Below, piece by piece: positions 44,172-53,221 of a stretch of 64,000 bases of DNA. Each line of letters begins with the position of its first letter. Position 1 is the first letter of the stretch. A program made the position numbers and the translations under genes. The stretch comes from CAWIJJ01 sp963836405 (GTDB lineage: Bacteria; Acidobacteriota; Terriglobia; Bryobacterales; Bryobacteraceae), in the NCBI GenBank assembly GCA_963836405.1, contig CAWIJL010000008.1, forward strand, positions 1 to 64,000, read 5' to 3'. The notes under the pieces were generated by a model, which saw nothing but the letters and a program-made list of their open reading frames with translations, ran no database searches and was not told the origin of the DNA.

Positions 44172-45347
44172 CTACGGCAGATTGCCGTGACCTGGAAGCA
44201 GCTCCGGACTGCCGCTGAGATCCCCGATGTCGAGTTTGGCCGCCAGGAAGTTCAACAGGTCTCTCATGGAGACGATCGCCAATAACCGGCCGCGATCGGC
44301 AACCAACAGGCGTCCCAACCCTGTCTGTCGCATCTTGGTCAGCACCTGCAAGGCATCCGCATCGGGTGTGACTGTGTTCTGGTCCGAGCACGGTTTGACG
44401 ACATCTTCGACAGTTCGATCATTCCATTCGTTGGAAGAAAGCTCTTTCACGTCGCGCGCCGTTACGCATCCCACCAGTTCGTCGGAATCGCCGACCACCG
44501 GGAACAGCTTGAAGTCGTACCGGTAAATGTAGCCTTCCACCAATTCCCGGATGGGCGTGTGAGCAGGCACCCGTACAGGGTCCGGATGCATGAACCGGCT
44601 GACCGGTTCCCCGGCGAGCATGGTCCGCAATAAGACTTGCTCGTAAGAAGCGCGCGAAATGCCGCGCAAGAACATGCCGATCGGGAAATACCAGACGGCG
44701 GAAATGAAGTCTCCGACGAACAGCCGGTAGACGGCCCAGATCATCAGAAGCAACCCGAAGCCGCTGCCTATCCCCGAAGCGATCCGCGTGGCGCGCCGCA
44801 GGTCACCCTGGAAATGCCACAACGCGGCGCGCAGCACGCGCCCGCCGTCGAGTGGGAATGCCGGGACCATGTTGAATACCGCGAGCACGAAATTCAGCCA
44901 GCCCAAATAGGCGAGGACGCCGACGATTGTCACCGGCCACGCACCCGAGGTCGCCGCGGCAATGAAGTGAAAAACGACTCCCGCGACAACGCTGGCAATC
45001 GGACCGGCGATCGCCATCAGGAATTCCGTCTTCGGGCTTTCCGGTTCCCCGGCCATTTCCGCCACGCCTCCAAAAAGGAAAAGCGTGATGCCGCTCATGC
45101 GAAGGCCGTAACGGCGGGCGGCCAACGAGTGAAACAGTTCGTGAAAGACGATGGATCCGAAGAGCCCCAGCACACCCGCCACAGCCATCCACCAGTAACT
45201 GCCGCGGTTCAGGCCCGGATAGGTACTTGGGAACACGCCGACGGCCAGCGACCAGGTCCACAGCGCCGCCACCAGCGCCCAACTGGAATCGACACGAATG
45301 TCAAAACCGAGAATTGTGAAAAGCTTTATTCTGCGTCCAAACATCAC
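44172..45347 (-). CDS. Site-2 protease-family (M50) metallopeptidase with two CBS domains
   Basis: TM helices from residue ~15. The M50 motifs are FGSIVFHELFHSLAARRYG (HExxH) and NMVPAFPLDGGRVLRAALW (the DG metal ligand). Two CBS domains follow at ~245-300 (VSRFMHPDPVRVP...GCVTARDVKEL) and ~310-375 (VKPCSDQNTVTPDADALQVL...LAIVSMRDLLNFL). Proteins of this type cut membrane substrates, often gated by nucleotides through the CBS pair. 56 bp upstream of the ATPase gene. Confidence 0.92.
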   Translation of the reverse strand: MMFGRRIKLFTILGFDIRVDSSWALVAALWTWSLAVGVFPSTYPGLNRGSYWWMAVAGVLGLFGSIVFHELFHSLAARRYGLRMSGITLFLFGGVAEMAGEPESPKTEFLMAIAGPIASVVAGVVFHFIAAATSGAWPVTIVGVLAYLGWLNFVLAVFNMVPAFPLDGGRVLRAALWHFQGDLRRATRIASGIGSGFGLLLMIWAVYRLFVGDFISAVWYFPIGMFLRGISRASYEQVLLRTMLAGEPVSRFMHPDPVRVPAHTPIRELVEGYIYRYDFKLFPVVGDSDELVGCVTARDVKELSSNEWNDRTVEDVVKPCSDQNTVTPDADALQVLTKMRQTGLGRLLVADRGRLLAIVSMRDLLNFLAAKLDIGDLSGSPELLPGHGNLP

Positions 45348-45383
45348 TCACTCCAGTGGGCGCCAATGGACGGCCTTAATGGC

Positions 45384-46043
45384 CTAGCGTCCGTATCCGA
45401 CCAATCGAATGGGGCGGTCGAGGCGGAACGTCAGGAGCGTTTCAACGGGAACCCGGACCCGATCGCCCTTTGTCAGCACCTGTACCGCCGCGCCGCCCGC
45501 CGCTCCCGCGGCTGCGCCGATGGCAGCACCCGTACCGCCGCCTGCAATTGCGCCGATCAGAGTGCCGAGGATCGCTCCGCCGCCGACGGTTTCGGCCGTA
45601 CGGCGATTCGCCCCCAACCCCTCCAGCGCGGCTTGCTGCTCGGAGATGTCGCTTGTCACGTTGTATGTGCGGCCGTTCACGGTGAGCGATCGCACCGCCA
45701 GTTCAAGCTGCGCCGTCTGAAGAGCGCCGCCGGAGTTCGAGCTAACCACCTCCAACTGCGCCGGGGCGCCGGCCGGGACGATCGAATTGCCGCGTACATC
45801 CACCACCGGTCGGTCCACCTGCGCTGAATACAAACGGCCTTGGACCGCGCGATCGGTATCGATAGTCTCATTGGTCCGCAGCACGAGTTCGGTACCGGAC
45901 GGAATTACACCGGGAGGCGCAGCCGAGGTGTAAACGGGCCCGGCGGGGACCCCGCGCGAAGCGCTCCCGCGATGAGACGCGCATCCCGTTGCGGCCACGG
46001 TAGCGAATGCGAGTAATATAACGAAATAGTGTCGGTAGTTCAT
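45384..46043 (-). CDS. Glycine-zipper outer-membrane lipoprotein-like protein
   Basis: Signal II lipobox ATGCASHRG near residue 20 (MNYRHYFVILLAFATVAATGC). Middle beta part (IPSGTELVLRTNETIDTDRAVQGRLY, AQLELAVRSLTVNGRTYNV). Glycine-zipper GGGAILGTLIGAIAGGGTGAAIGAAAGAAGGAAVQ near residues 150-185. 36 bp upstream of the site-2 protease gene, same strand. Confidence 0.82.
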   Translation of the reverse strand: MNYRHYFVILLAFATVAATGCASHRGSASRGVPAGPVYTSAAPPGVIPSGTELVLRTNETIDTDRAVQGRLYSAQVDRPVVDVRGNSIVPAGAPAQLEVVSSNSGGALQTAQLELAVRSLTVNGRTYNVTSDISEQQAALEGLGANRRTAETVGGGAILGTLIGAIAGGGTGAAIGAAAGAAGGAAVQVLTKGDRVRVPVETLLTFRLDRPIRLVGYGR

Positions 46044-46159
46044 AAAAGACTTCCTCAGCTAACGTAAGTACCCGTGGCGCGTGGCGCTTCCAACTAACTC
46101 TTCACTTACTATTTTAAGGCTGCCGCGCTCTTGCCGGGGGTCTGGTTGGAGACGATTCG

Positions 46160-47110
46160 TTAGCGCTGCCGGAACGCCGCGGCCGGGTTGTCCACCATCA
46201 GCGGTCGAATCCAGGCTGGATCAAGCGCGGGCAGGAACCCTGTGTAGAGGAATGTATAGCCTCGATAATCCCCGCCGCCCGGCTCGCCCACGCGATACCA
46301 GCCCGAATCCTGTGAAATCAGCGTCCTCGCCAGGAGTTTTTCGGAGGCCATGAACTGCACGCACTGGCGGTGCCAATCCACGGATCGCTCGGCGATGCCG
46401 TCGAACTCCACCCAGGCTCCGGCGAGTGCGGCGCGCCGGTGGAAGCTGTGGTCCTTCTCATTTTGCGCGTGAACCCACACGAACTGCGATGGAGAGGCTT
46501 TGGCGTTCACGAAGATCCCGATCTGTTCGAGTGCGCCGGCGCCGTCGCCCGTGTGGGAAGCCACGGTCAGCCCGGTTTCGCGCGCCGTGATGGCTGCCGC
46601 GCGGGCCAGCTTGCGATCCCATTCGTGAAGGGGCGCGCGGTTGACCCCGATCTTCACGAATCGCGGCCTGATCCCATCCACGCCCGTCCGAACCTCCCCG
46701 ATCCACCGCCGCGCCAGTTGTTCCGCCGTCTCTTGGCGGGCGAACGCGGGCAGATACTTGTGATCCGCCGCTCCGTACAGCCCGGTGTTCGTCCAGATTT
46801 CGATGCCGGTCGCACCGGCGAGGCGCGCCATCAGGCGAGGATCGCGGCCAAGGTAATTCGGCGTGCATTCCAGCAGCCGGCGGCAGCCAAAGGGCTTCAG
46901 GGCCTCCAGTTTCGGCCGGGCGGCGCGAAAGACTTCGTCCGCGTCATAACGTCCGGGCCGGATCAGATCCGCGCCGACAAAATCCACAAGCACATGTTCG
47001 TGGACCAGGACGGAGCCGGGAATTTCCTGTGCCCAGGCGGCGCGTGAGGCCGCGACGGCGGCAAGAAACCGGCGCCGCGAGGTGGTTGACGCCCGCGTCT
47101 TCGGTGGCAT
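46160..47110 (-). CDS. TAT-exported phosphotriesterase/amidohydrolase-like protein
   Basis: TAT signal TTSRRRFLAAVAASRAAWAQ. A PTE-type metal site is visible: VLVHEHVLVDF (HxH), RFVKIGVNRAPL with the candidate carbamylated Lys, VASHTGDGAGAL and WVHAQNE for His ligands, and ISQDSGWYRVG for the last Asp. About 316 residues. Substrate unknown; lactonase activity is common in the family. Confidence 0.85.
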   Translation of the reverse strand: MPPKTRASTTSRRRFLAAVAASRAAWAQEIPGSVLVHEHVLVDFVGADLIRPGRYDADEVFRAARPKLEALKPFGCRRLLECTPNYLGRDPRLMARLAGATGIEIWTNTGLYGAADHKYLPAFARQETAEQLARRWIGEVRTGVDGIRPRFVKIGVNRAPLHEWDRKLARAAAITARETGLTVASHTGDGAGALEQIGIFVNAKASPSQFVWVHAQNEKDHSFHRRAALAGAWVEFDGIAERSVDWHRQCVQFMASEKLLARTLISQDSGWYRVGEPGGGDYRGYTFLYTGFLPALDPAWIRPLMVDNPAAAFRQR

Positions 47111-47166
47111 GTTTCTATTGTGTGAGATTGCCGGCGGTTTTCGGTATGCTTGTTCGGAGGTAATTT

Positions 47167-48537
47167 ATGCCCGATCGTTCCGCGAAAAGCTCAGTTCACC
47201 TGGATGTCGATCCCGGAGCGAATCCGGCGACCCAGGTCCTCGACCCCGACGCGCCTTTTCGAATTCTGCTGTTGGGCGACTTCAGCGGCAGGGTCAGCCG
47301 CGGCGTGCAGGCGCCGATAGCGGGCCGCAGGGCGGTTCCGGTCGACCTCGATAATTTCGACGAAGTCATGCAGGGCATGGGTGTGGCGCTGCGGCTGCCG
47401 CGGGCGGAACTCGCCTTCGCCAGCCTGGACGATTTCCATCCCGACGCGATCTACGCCAAAGCCGGCGTGTTCCAGCAACTCGCCGAACTGCGCGGGAAGC
47501 CGCCGGCTGTCGCGCAGGAGGCCGCTGCGCCCGCCGCTGCCGGCGCCGCTCCGAACGCGACGGTCTCGGGCGCGGGGCTGTTCGACAGTATGCTCTCGGA
47601 GACCGAGCAGCGGCACGGCTCGGCGCGTGAGGATCCCAGCGACCTGGCGGCGTTCGTGAAGCGGGTGATGGCGCCGCACCTCGAGGAGCGTCCCGACAAA
47701 CGGAAGCTGGAGTGGGCGGCGCGCGTGGATGCGATCGGCGCGGAGCAGATGCGCGCGATCCTGCATCATCCGCAGTTTCAGTCGGTGGAGGCGGCATGGC
47801 GGTCGGCGTGGCTGCTGGTGCAGAAGCTGGATCCGGACAACGAGTTGAAGATCTACCTGCTGGACGCAACGCTGGACGAACTCATCGATGCCGAGGCGGA
47901 GGAGTTGCAGCCGCTGTTTTCGGGCCCAAGGGCTTCGTGGGCGGTGATCGCCGCGAATTTCGAATTCGGCCAGAACGCCGACGACGCGGGCAGGCTGCTG
48001 CGTTTCGGCCGGCTGGCCGCGGCCGCCGGAGCGCCCTTCCTGGCAGGCGCGCTGCCGCCGGCCGAGAACGTAGCGCCGGAATGGAAGGTCCTGCGCCAGA
48101 TGGCCGAGGCGAGCTGGATCGGCCTGGTGCAGCCGCGATTTCTTCTCCGGCTGCCTTACGGAAAGAAGACGTCCGCCGTCGAGACCTTCGAATTCGAGGA
48201 GATGCCCGAGAGCCGCCACACCGATTATCTGTGGGGCAACGGCGCCATGGTGGGCGCCTACCTCCTGGGGTACGCTTTCCGCAAGCAGGGCTGGGAGATG
48301 CGCCCGGGCAGCTTCCGGCAACTCACCGGGCTTCCCCTCCACGTCTACACGGAGAATGGGCAGACGGAACTGAAGCCCTGCGCGGAAATCCTGATGTCGG
48401 AAACCGACGCCGAGACGCTGATGGAAAGCGGTTTCATGCCGCTGGCCTCGTTGAAGGAGCAGGACGCGGTGTTGTTGGTGCGCTTTCAGTCGATGGCGGA
48501 TCCGCCCAAGGCCCTGCCCGGCCGCTGGACCAACTGA
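47167..48537 (+). CDS. Fused TssB-TssC-like (VipA/VipB) contractile sheath protein
   Basis: N-terminal ~100 residues match TssB/VipA: DPDAPFRILLLGDFSGR and VPVDLDNFDEVMQGMGVAL. From ~190 the TssC/VipB pattern starts: ILHHPQFQSVEAAWRSAWLLVQKLDPDNELKIYLLDATLDELI, later WIGLVQPRFLLRLPYGKKT, NGAMVGAYLLGYAF and LPLHVYTENGQTELKPCAEILM. At 456 residues it is shorter than the sum of the two usual subunits (~165 plus ~490). No other T6SS gene is nearby. Confidence 0.75.
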   Translation: MPDRSAKSSVHLDVDPGANPATQVLDPDAPFRILLLGDFSGRVSRGVQAPIAGRRAVPVDLDNFDEVMQGMGVALRLPRAELAFASLDDFHPDAIYAKAGVFQQLAELRGKPPAVAQEAAAPAAAGAAPNATVSGAGLFDSMLSETEQRHGSAREDPSDLAAFVKRVMAPHLEERPDKRKLEWAARVDAIGAEQMRAILHHPQFQSVEAAWRSAWLLVQKLDPDNELKIYLLDATLDELIDAEAEELQPLFSGPRASWAVIAANFEFGQNADDAGRLLRFGRLAAAAGAPFLAGALPPAENVAPEWKVLRQMAEASWIGLVQPRFLLRLPYGKKTSAVETFEFEEMPESRHTDYLWGNGAMVGAYLLGYAFRKQGWEMRPGSFRQLTGLPLHVYTENGQTELKPCAEILMSETDAETLMESGFMPLASLKEQDAVLLVRFQSMADPPKALPGRWTN

Positions 48538-48543
48538 AGACCG

Positions 48544-49701
48544 GTGAACATTGAAATCGACCGCCAGTACGTGACGGACACGCTCGTCCGGCTGGTCCAG
48601 ATCAATTCGGTGAATCCGTCACTCGCGCCCGGGGCGCCGGGAGAGAAAGCGATCGCGGGGTTCATCGCCGAGTCGTTGACGGAAAGCGGCCTGACCGTGG
48701 AGACACGGGAACCGGAGCCGGGTCGTACCTCGGTGGTAGCGCGCCTGAGCGGGACGGGCGGAGGCCGGAGCCTGCTGCTCAACGGCCATTCCGATACGGT
48801 GGATGTGGCCGGAATGCCGGAACCCTTTTCCGGCGCCATCCGGGACGGGCGCGTTTACGGGCGGGGCAGCTTCGACATGAAGGGGAGTCTGGCCGCTTGC
48901 ATGGGCGCTGCCCGGGCGCTCGCCGGGGCCGGAACGCGCCTGCGCGGCGACCTGCTGGTGGCTGCGGTTGCGGACGAAGAATACGGCAGCCTGGGAACGC
49001 AGGATCTGCTGCGCGACCTTCATCCCGATGCCGCGATCGTCACCGAGCCGACGGCGCTGGACGTCTGCCTGGCGCACAAGGGCTACCTCTGGATCGAGGT
49101 GGAGGTGGCGGGCAGGGCCGCCCACGGCAGCCGGTTCGAACTGGGCGTGGACGCCAACATGAAGATGGGTTCGTTTCTGCACGAACTCGCGGAACTCGAA
49201 CGCGAGCTGCGAGCGCGGCCCGCGCATCCGCTGGTGGGGCCGCCTTCGCTGCACGCCGCCATGTTGCAGGGTGGAAGCGGGTTGAGCACCTATGCCGCGC
49301 AATCGGTGGCGCACATCGAACGCCGCACCGTGCCCGGCGAAACGGGCGCGCAGGCGGTGGCCGAAATTCAGCGCATCGTGGACCGCCTGCAGGCGCGCGA
49401 TGCGGATTTTCGCGCGACTGTTCGTCCTTACTTCGAGCGGAATCCATTCGAGGTGCGGCGGGACGCGGACATCGTGCAGGCGGTGGCGCGCGCGGCGGCG
49501 GATGTGCGCGGCCGGCAGCCCGCATTCATCGGGGATACTCCGTGGATGGACGCGGCCCTGCTGCAGGCGGCGGGGATTGAGACCGTGGTCTTCGGCGCGG
49601 CCGGCGCGGGCGCGCACGCCGCGGAGGAGTGGGTGGATCTGGAATCCGTGCTCCAGCTTGCGCGCATCCTGGTGGGAACCGCCGCCCAATACTGCGGCTG
49701 A
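48544..49701 (+). CDS. M20-family peptidase/deacylase (ArgE/DapE-like)
   Basis: GTG 48544. Metal-binding LLLNGHSDTVDV, GRGSFDMKGSLAACMGAA, VAAVADEEYGSLGTQDL (catalytic Glu), VTEPTALDVCLAHKGYL and the dimerisation domain (VEVAGRAAHGSRFELGVDANMKM). Ends GAHAAEEWVDLESVL with the last His. Can be acetylornithine deacetylase-like or succinyl-diaminopimelate desuccinylase-like; the exact substrate is not decided. Begins six bases after the sheath gene. Confidence 0.9.
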   Translation: MNIEIDRQYVTDTLVRLVQINSVNPSLAPGAPGEKAIAGFIAESLTESGLTVETREPEPGRTSVVARLSGTGGGRSLLLNGHSDTVDVAGMPEPFSGAIRDGRVYGRGSFDMKGSLAACMGAARALAGAGTRLRGDLLVAAVADEEYGSLGTQDLLRDLHPDAAIVTEPTALDVCLAHKGYLWIEVEVAGRAAHGSRFELGVDANMKMGSFLHELAELERELRARPAHPLVGPPSLHAAMLQGGSGLSTYAAQSVAHIERRTVPGETGAQAVAEIQRIVDRLQARDADFRATVRPYFERNPFEVRRDADIVQAVARAAADVRGRQPAFIGDTPWMDAALLQAAGIETVVFGAAGAGAHAAEEWVDLESVLQLARILVGTAAQYCG

Positions 49702-49768
49702 CGCCGATCATACATCGGCATCCCGGCTGCTATCCGAGTTACAGCGGAAGTCTCCGCAGGAGCTTGGA

Positions 49769-50038
49769 ATGGAAAACGTGATGAACCAGGAACCGGAAAC
49801 CTCCCCGAGGATGGAACACCGGGAGGGGCGAGTAGCCAGGACCATCGAACAGCGGACGGCGAAGCTGCCGAGCGACACTTTCTTGTGGGCGGCAGTGGGC
49901 GCCATGGCGGCGGCAGCAGTTCTCCAGATTGCCGGCAAGAAACACCTGAGCCTGTTCTTCGGCCAGTGGCCGGCGCCCTTTCTGCTGCTCGGCGTGTACA
50001 ACAAGATGGTGAAGCAGCGCGGCTCGGACGGCCGGTAA
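49769..50038 (+). CDS. Small two-helix membrane protein
   Basis: 89 residues. Two hydrophobic segments (LWAAVGAMAAAAVLQIAG and HLSLFFGQWPAPFLLLGVY) after a charged start and followed by KMVKQRGSDGR. No function recognised. The AGGAGC ten bases before ATG 49769 supports translation. Confidence 0.7.
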   Translation: MENVMNQEPETSPRMEHREGRVARTIEQRTAKLPSDTFLWAAVGAMAAAAVLQIAGKKHLSLFFGQWPAPFLLLGVYNKMVKQRGSDGR

Positions 50039-50132
50039 TCCCGGCGCGGCCGGTGCAGGTCCTATCCCTCGCCGGCCCGCAGCCTGGTGTTCGTACGAGC
50101 ACGGCGGCATCGCCCGTGCTCTAATTTGACTG

Positions 50133-51077
50133 ATGCCCGCCACTGTATGGAGAGGCCGCCTCGCCTTCGGAATGGTTTCGATTCCGGTGCGGATGTACAA
50201 GGCCGCAAGGCGCGAGCGGGTTCGCTTTCACCACGTCTACCGGCCCGCGGAAGCCGCATCCGAAAAGCCCGTACTGGACGAGCCCGAGTTCGAGCCGGAA
50301 CCGCCGGCTCCCATCACAGGCCGGGGAGGCGCCGCGCCGCAACGGTCCGCTCCGCCGCCCATCGATGAGGAAGAACCGGTGGCGCGGGTTCGGAACGCGC
50401 CGGTTTCCGAACCGGGCGGCGGCCGCATCGAAGCGTCCGAAATAATGAAAGGCTTCGAAGTGGAAAAGGGGCAGTACGTAGTGATGGAGCCGCGCGAAGT
50501 GGCCGCCCTGCGTCCCCGCACTTCGACCGAAGTGGAAATCGCCAGGTTTGTCCGCATGGAAGAAGTGGATCCTCTGTTCCTGGACGTGTCGTATTTTTTG
50601 CAGCCGGATGGCAAGGTGGAAAAGCCGTATGCGCTGCTCTATCGCGCGCTCGAAAGCACCGGCTACGCCGCTATGGGTTCGATAGCCATGCACGGCCGCG
50701 AGCATCCGGTGCTGATCCGGCCGGGAAAGCGCGGCCTGGTGCTGCACACGCTGTTCCACGCGAGCGAGGTTCGTCTCGAGGAAGAACATGCGCCCGATAC
50801 CGCCGAGGTGACAGAGAAGGAACTGCGCCTTGCCACGACGCTGGTGCGGGCCTTGGCCGAGCCGTTCGACGCCTCCATCCTTACCGATCGCTTCGAGGAG
50901 AAACTGCACGCGCTGATCGAGAGCCGCACACCGGTGCCCGAAGCGGGTTCAGGGAAGGACACGGAGAAGCGCGCTCCCGTAATGGACATCATGGAAGCTT
51001 TGCGGCGGAGCCTGGAAGCGGCGCGGAAGCCGCCCGCCAGCGAAGCAGCGCCCAAGCGTAGAACGCGCAAAGCCTAA
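50133..51077 (+). CDS. ku: Ku protein for non-homologous end joining
   Basis: Bacterial Ku: VWRGRLAFGMVSIPVRMYKAARRERVRFHHV, then a Pro/Glu-rich insert of ~55 residues (residues ~48-100), the core IEASEIMKGFEVEKGQYVVMEPREVAALRP, FLDVSYFLQPDGKVEKPYALLYRAL and GLVLHTLFHASEVR. The C-terminus is basic (KPPASEAAPKRRTRKA). The insert is not usual. LigD is not in the window. Confidence 0.93.
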   Translation: MPATVWRGRLAFGMVSIPVRMYKAARRERVRFHHVYRPAEAASEKPVLDEPEFEPEPPAPITGRGGAAPQRSAPPPIDEEEPVARVRNAPVSEPGGGRIEASEIMKGFEVEKGQYVVMEPREVAALRPRTSTEVEIARFVRMEEVDPLFLDVSYFLQPDGKVEKPYALLYRALESTGYAAMGSIAMHGREHPVLIRPGKRGLVLHTLFHASEVRLEEEHAPDTAEVTEKELRLATTLVRALAEPFDASILTDRFEEKLHALIESRTPVPEAGSGKDTEKRAPVMDIMEALRRSLEAARKPPASEAAPKRRTRKA

Positions 51078-52308
51078 GCGGTTTTTGGCGGCCGCAATAC
51101 CGTACACACACTGGCGCAAATCGGTCCGCCGATATTGAAGGTGGCGGCGAGCTTCGGATCTTTCACCTGCAATTCGGCGGGGGCTTTGCCTGCCAGTTGC
51201 AACGCCGACCAGCCGATCATCGCGATGCCGGTGGCTCCGATGGGGTGGCCCTTGGCAATCAGGCCTCCCGACGTGTTGATGCCGCATTCGCCCTCGGGAG
51301 ACGCTTTGCCGTCCACCCAATACTGCGCGCCTTTGCCAGGGTCGGCCTTGCCGATCACCTCCGTGCCGATGGCGCCCATGACGCTGAAGCAGTCGTGGAT
51401 TTCGGCCACGTTGACGTCGGCCGGTTCGGCGCCGGCCATCTGATACGCGGTTTGCATGGCCCGGTAGGCGCCCTTGGGGCGAAGCACGTCGCGCCCCTCC
51501 TTGCGAAGCGGATCGGTGGCCTGTCCCCACCCGGCAATTTCCACGCACTCCGCCTTGCCGATGCCCAGCCTGTCCAGCCCTTCTTCGGTGGCGAGCACGA
51601 GCGCGGCGTAGCCATCGGTGATCTGCGAGCAATCGTAAGTCTTGAGCGGAAGACCCTCCACCACGTAGCGGTTGATGCCTTCGATGGAGGTGGCCTGGTC
51701 CAGCGTGATCTGCACCTTGCTCATCTGGGCGCAGGAGTTGTACTTTGCGTTGGCGTACTCCTGCACTGGGATCGCGGCCAGGTCCTGTTCGGTCACGCCG
51801 TACTCATTCATGTAGTCGCGCATCACTTCGGCAAAGAGGTGCGGGAAAACGAACAGCTTGCCGCTGCGCTCTTCGGGGTGGGAAAAATATCCGAGCACTT
51901 TGCCGATCAGCTTGCCATCCATTTTGCCTTCGGCGTCGCGCATCTTTTCAAAGCCGACGGCGATACCGGTTTCGCCCATGCCGAGCTGCAGCTTCTGAAT
52001 CACGGAAAGCACGGCCTGCCCGCCGGACGCGCACGCATTCTCCACCGCCTCAATGGGCTTGCTTTCCAGGCCCGGCGAGGAGGCCATGAGACCGGCGAGC
52101 AATCCCTGTTCGTTCAACGAAAAATTGCAGGCGGCGGCGATGCTGGCGACATCCATCGCGGAGGCCTCCGCGTCGATCTGGCGGCAGGCTCCCTGCACGG
52201 CGGCGTCGATGATGGCAGGCACAGTCATGCCCATCAGCTTGCCGAATTTCGATTGATGGTAGCTGGCGATGTAAATCGGTTTCAAGGCGGTTCTCCAGGC
52301 GGCGAACA
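51074..52308 (-). CDS. Thiolase-family acetyl-CoA acetyltransferase
   Basis: Thiolase: VENACASGGQAVLSVIQKL with the active Cys near residue 92, ITDGYAALVLATEEGLD, VAEIHDCFSVMGAIGTEVIG, and GGLIAKGHPIGATGIAMIGW with the His motif. Of the SCP2-thiolase-like group. Its stop overlaps the ku stop. ATG 52308 is used. Confidence 0.9.
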
Positions 52309-52355
52309 TGGCTTCCTCCGCTCTTATTCCCATTGTCGCAATTTCGGCGCGGCGG

Positions 52356-53108
52356 TTATGTTCCGGTTACCACGCCGCCGTCCACGCTCAGCACCGTGCC
52401 GGTGATGAACGACGCCCCGTCGGAAGCGAGCCACAGATAGGCATTCGCGATGTCTTCCGGCTGCCCCATGCGTCCGAGCGGCGTGTGTCCCACCATCCCC
52501 TGAAGGATTTTCTCCGGCATGCCCTGCACCATCTCGGTGGCGATGAAGCCGGGCGCGACGGCATTGACCCGAATGTTGTGCCTGCCGAGCTCGCGCGCCC
52601 AGACGCGGGTCATCCCGATCAGCCCGGCCTTGCTGGCCACATAGTTGGTCTGGCCGAAATTGCCGTAGAGACCGACCACGCTGGACGCATTCAGAATGAC
52701 GCCGCCGCCGCCCGCGATCATGTGGGGGGCGACGGCTCGCGTGCAGTGGAACACGCCCTTGAGGTTGACGGAGATCACCGCATCGAACTGCTCGTCGCTC
52801 ATAACGGAAGCGAGCGCGCCCTCCTTGTATTTGAGGAGCTGGCCGTCTCGCAGAATTCCGGCATTGTTCACCAGGACGTAGACCGGTCCCCAAAGATCGA
52901 CGATTTCGCGGACCGCCGCCTCCACCGAAGCGGTGTCGCTCACGTCCACCTTCTGGAAGATACCTTCCGGCAGCGCATCGCCCTGCTTGACGTCCCAGGA
53001 CGCGACGCGGCAGCCTTCTTCGGCGAAGCGGCGCGCCGTTGCTTTTCCGATGCCGCCGGCAGCGCCGGTGACGATCGCCACTTTCCCTGTCAATCCGGTT
53101 TCGATCAT
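52356..53108 (-). CDS. Short-chain dehydrogenase (FabG-like)
   Basis: Classical SDR: VAIVTGAAGGIGKATARRFA, LVNNAGILRDG, ILNASSVVGLYGNFGQTNYVASKAGLIGMTRVWARELG (S-Y-K) and VNAVAPGFIATEM. About 250 residues. Upstream of the thiolase, so the pair may serve beta-oxidation or acetoacetyl-CoA reduction. Confidence 0.9.
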   Translation of the reverse strand: MIETGLTGKVAIVTGAAGGIGKATARRFAEEGCRVASWDVKQGDALPEGIFQKVDVSDTASVEAAVREIVDLWGPVYVLVNNAGILRDGQLLKYKEGALASVMSDEQFDAVISVNLKGVFHCTRAVAPHMIAGGGGVILNASSVVGLYGNFGQTNYVASKAGLIGMTRVWARELGRHNIRVNAVAPGFIATEMVQGMPEKILQGMVGHTPLGRMGQPEDIANAYLWLASDGASFITGTVLSVDGGVVTGT

Positions 53109-53221
53109 AGGAGTCTCGGAGTTTGTAGGATGTCAGAAAGCTGACAACCGTCAGTTTGATGCTAAACCACATCCAAACGCATTTGCCAGAATCCTTGACA
53201 ATGTGTGCCACGATTCCTGGC

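Noticed and set aside
47167..48537. A type VI secretion locus
   Set aside because: Only a fused sheath-like gene is present; no Hcp, VgrG, TssJKLM, ClpV or baseplate gene is in the window.
48619..49689. A 356-codon open frame opposite the M20 peptidase
   Set aside because: No domain, His/Arg-rich shadow composition, and the forward frame has complete M20 motifs.
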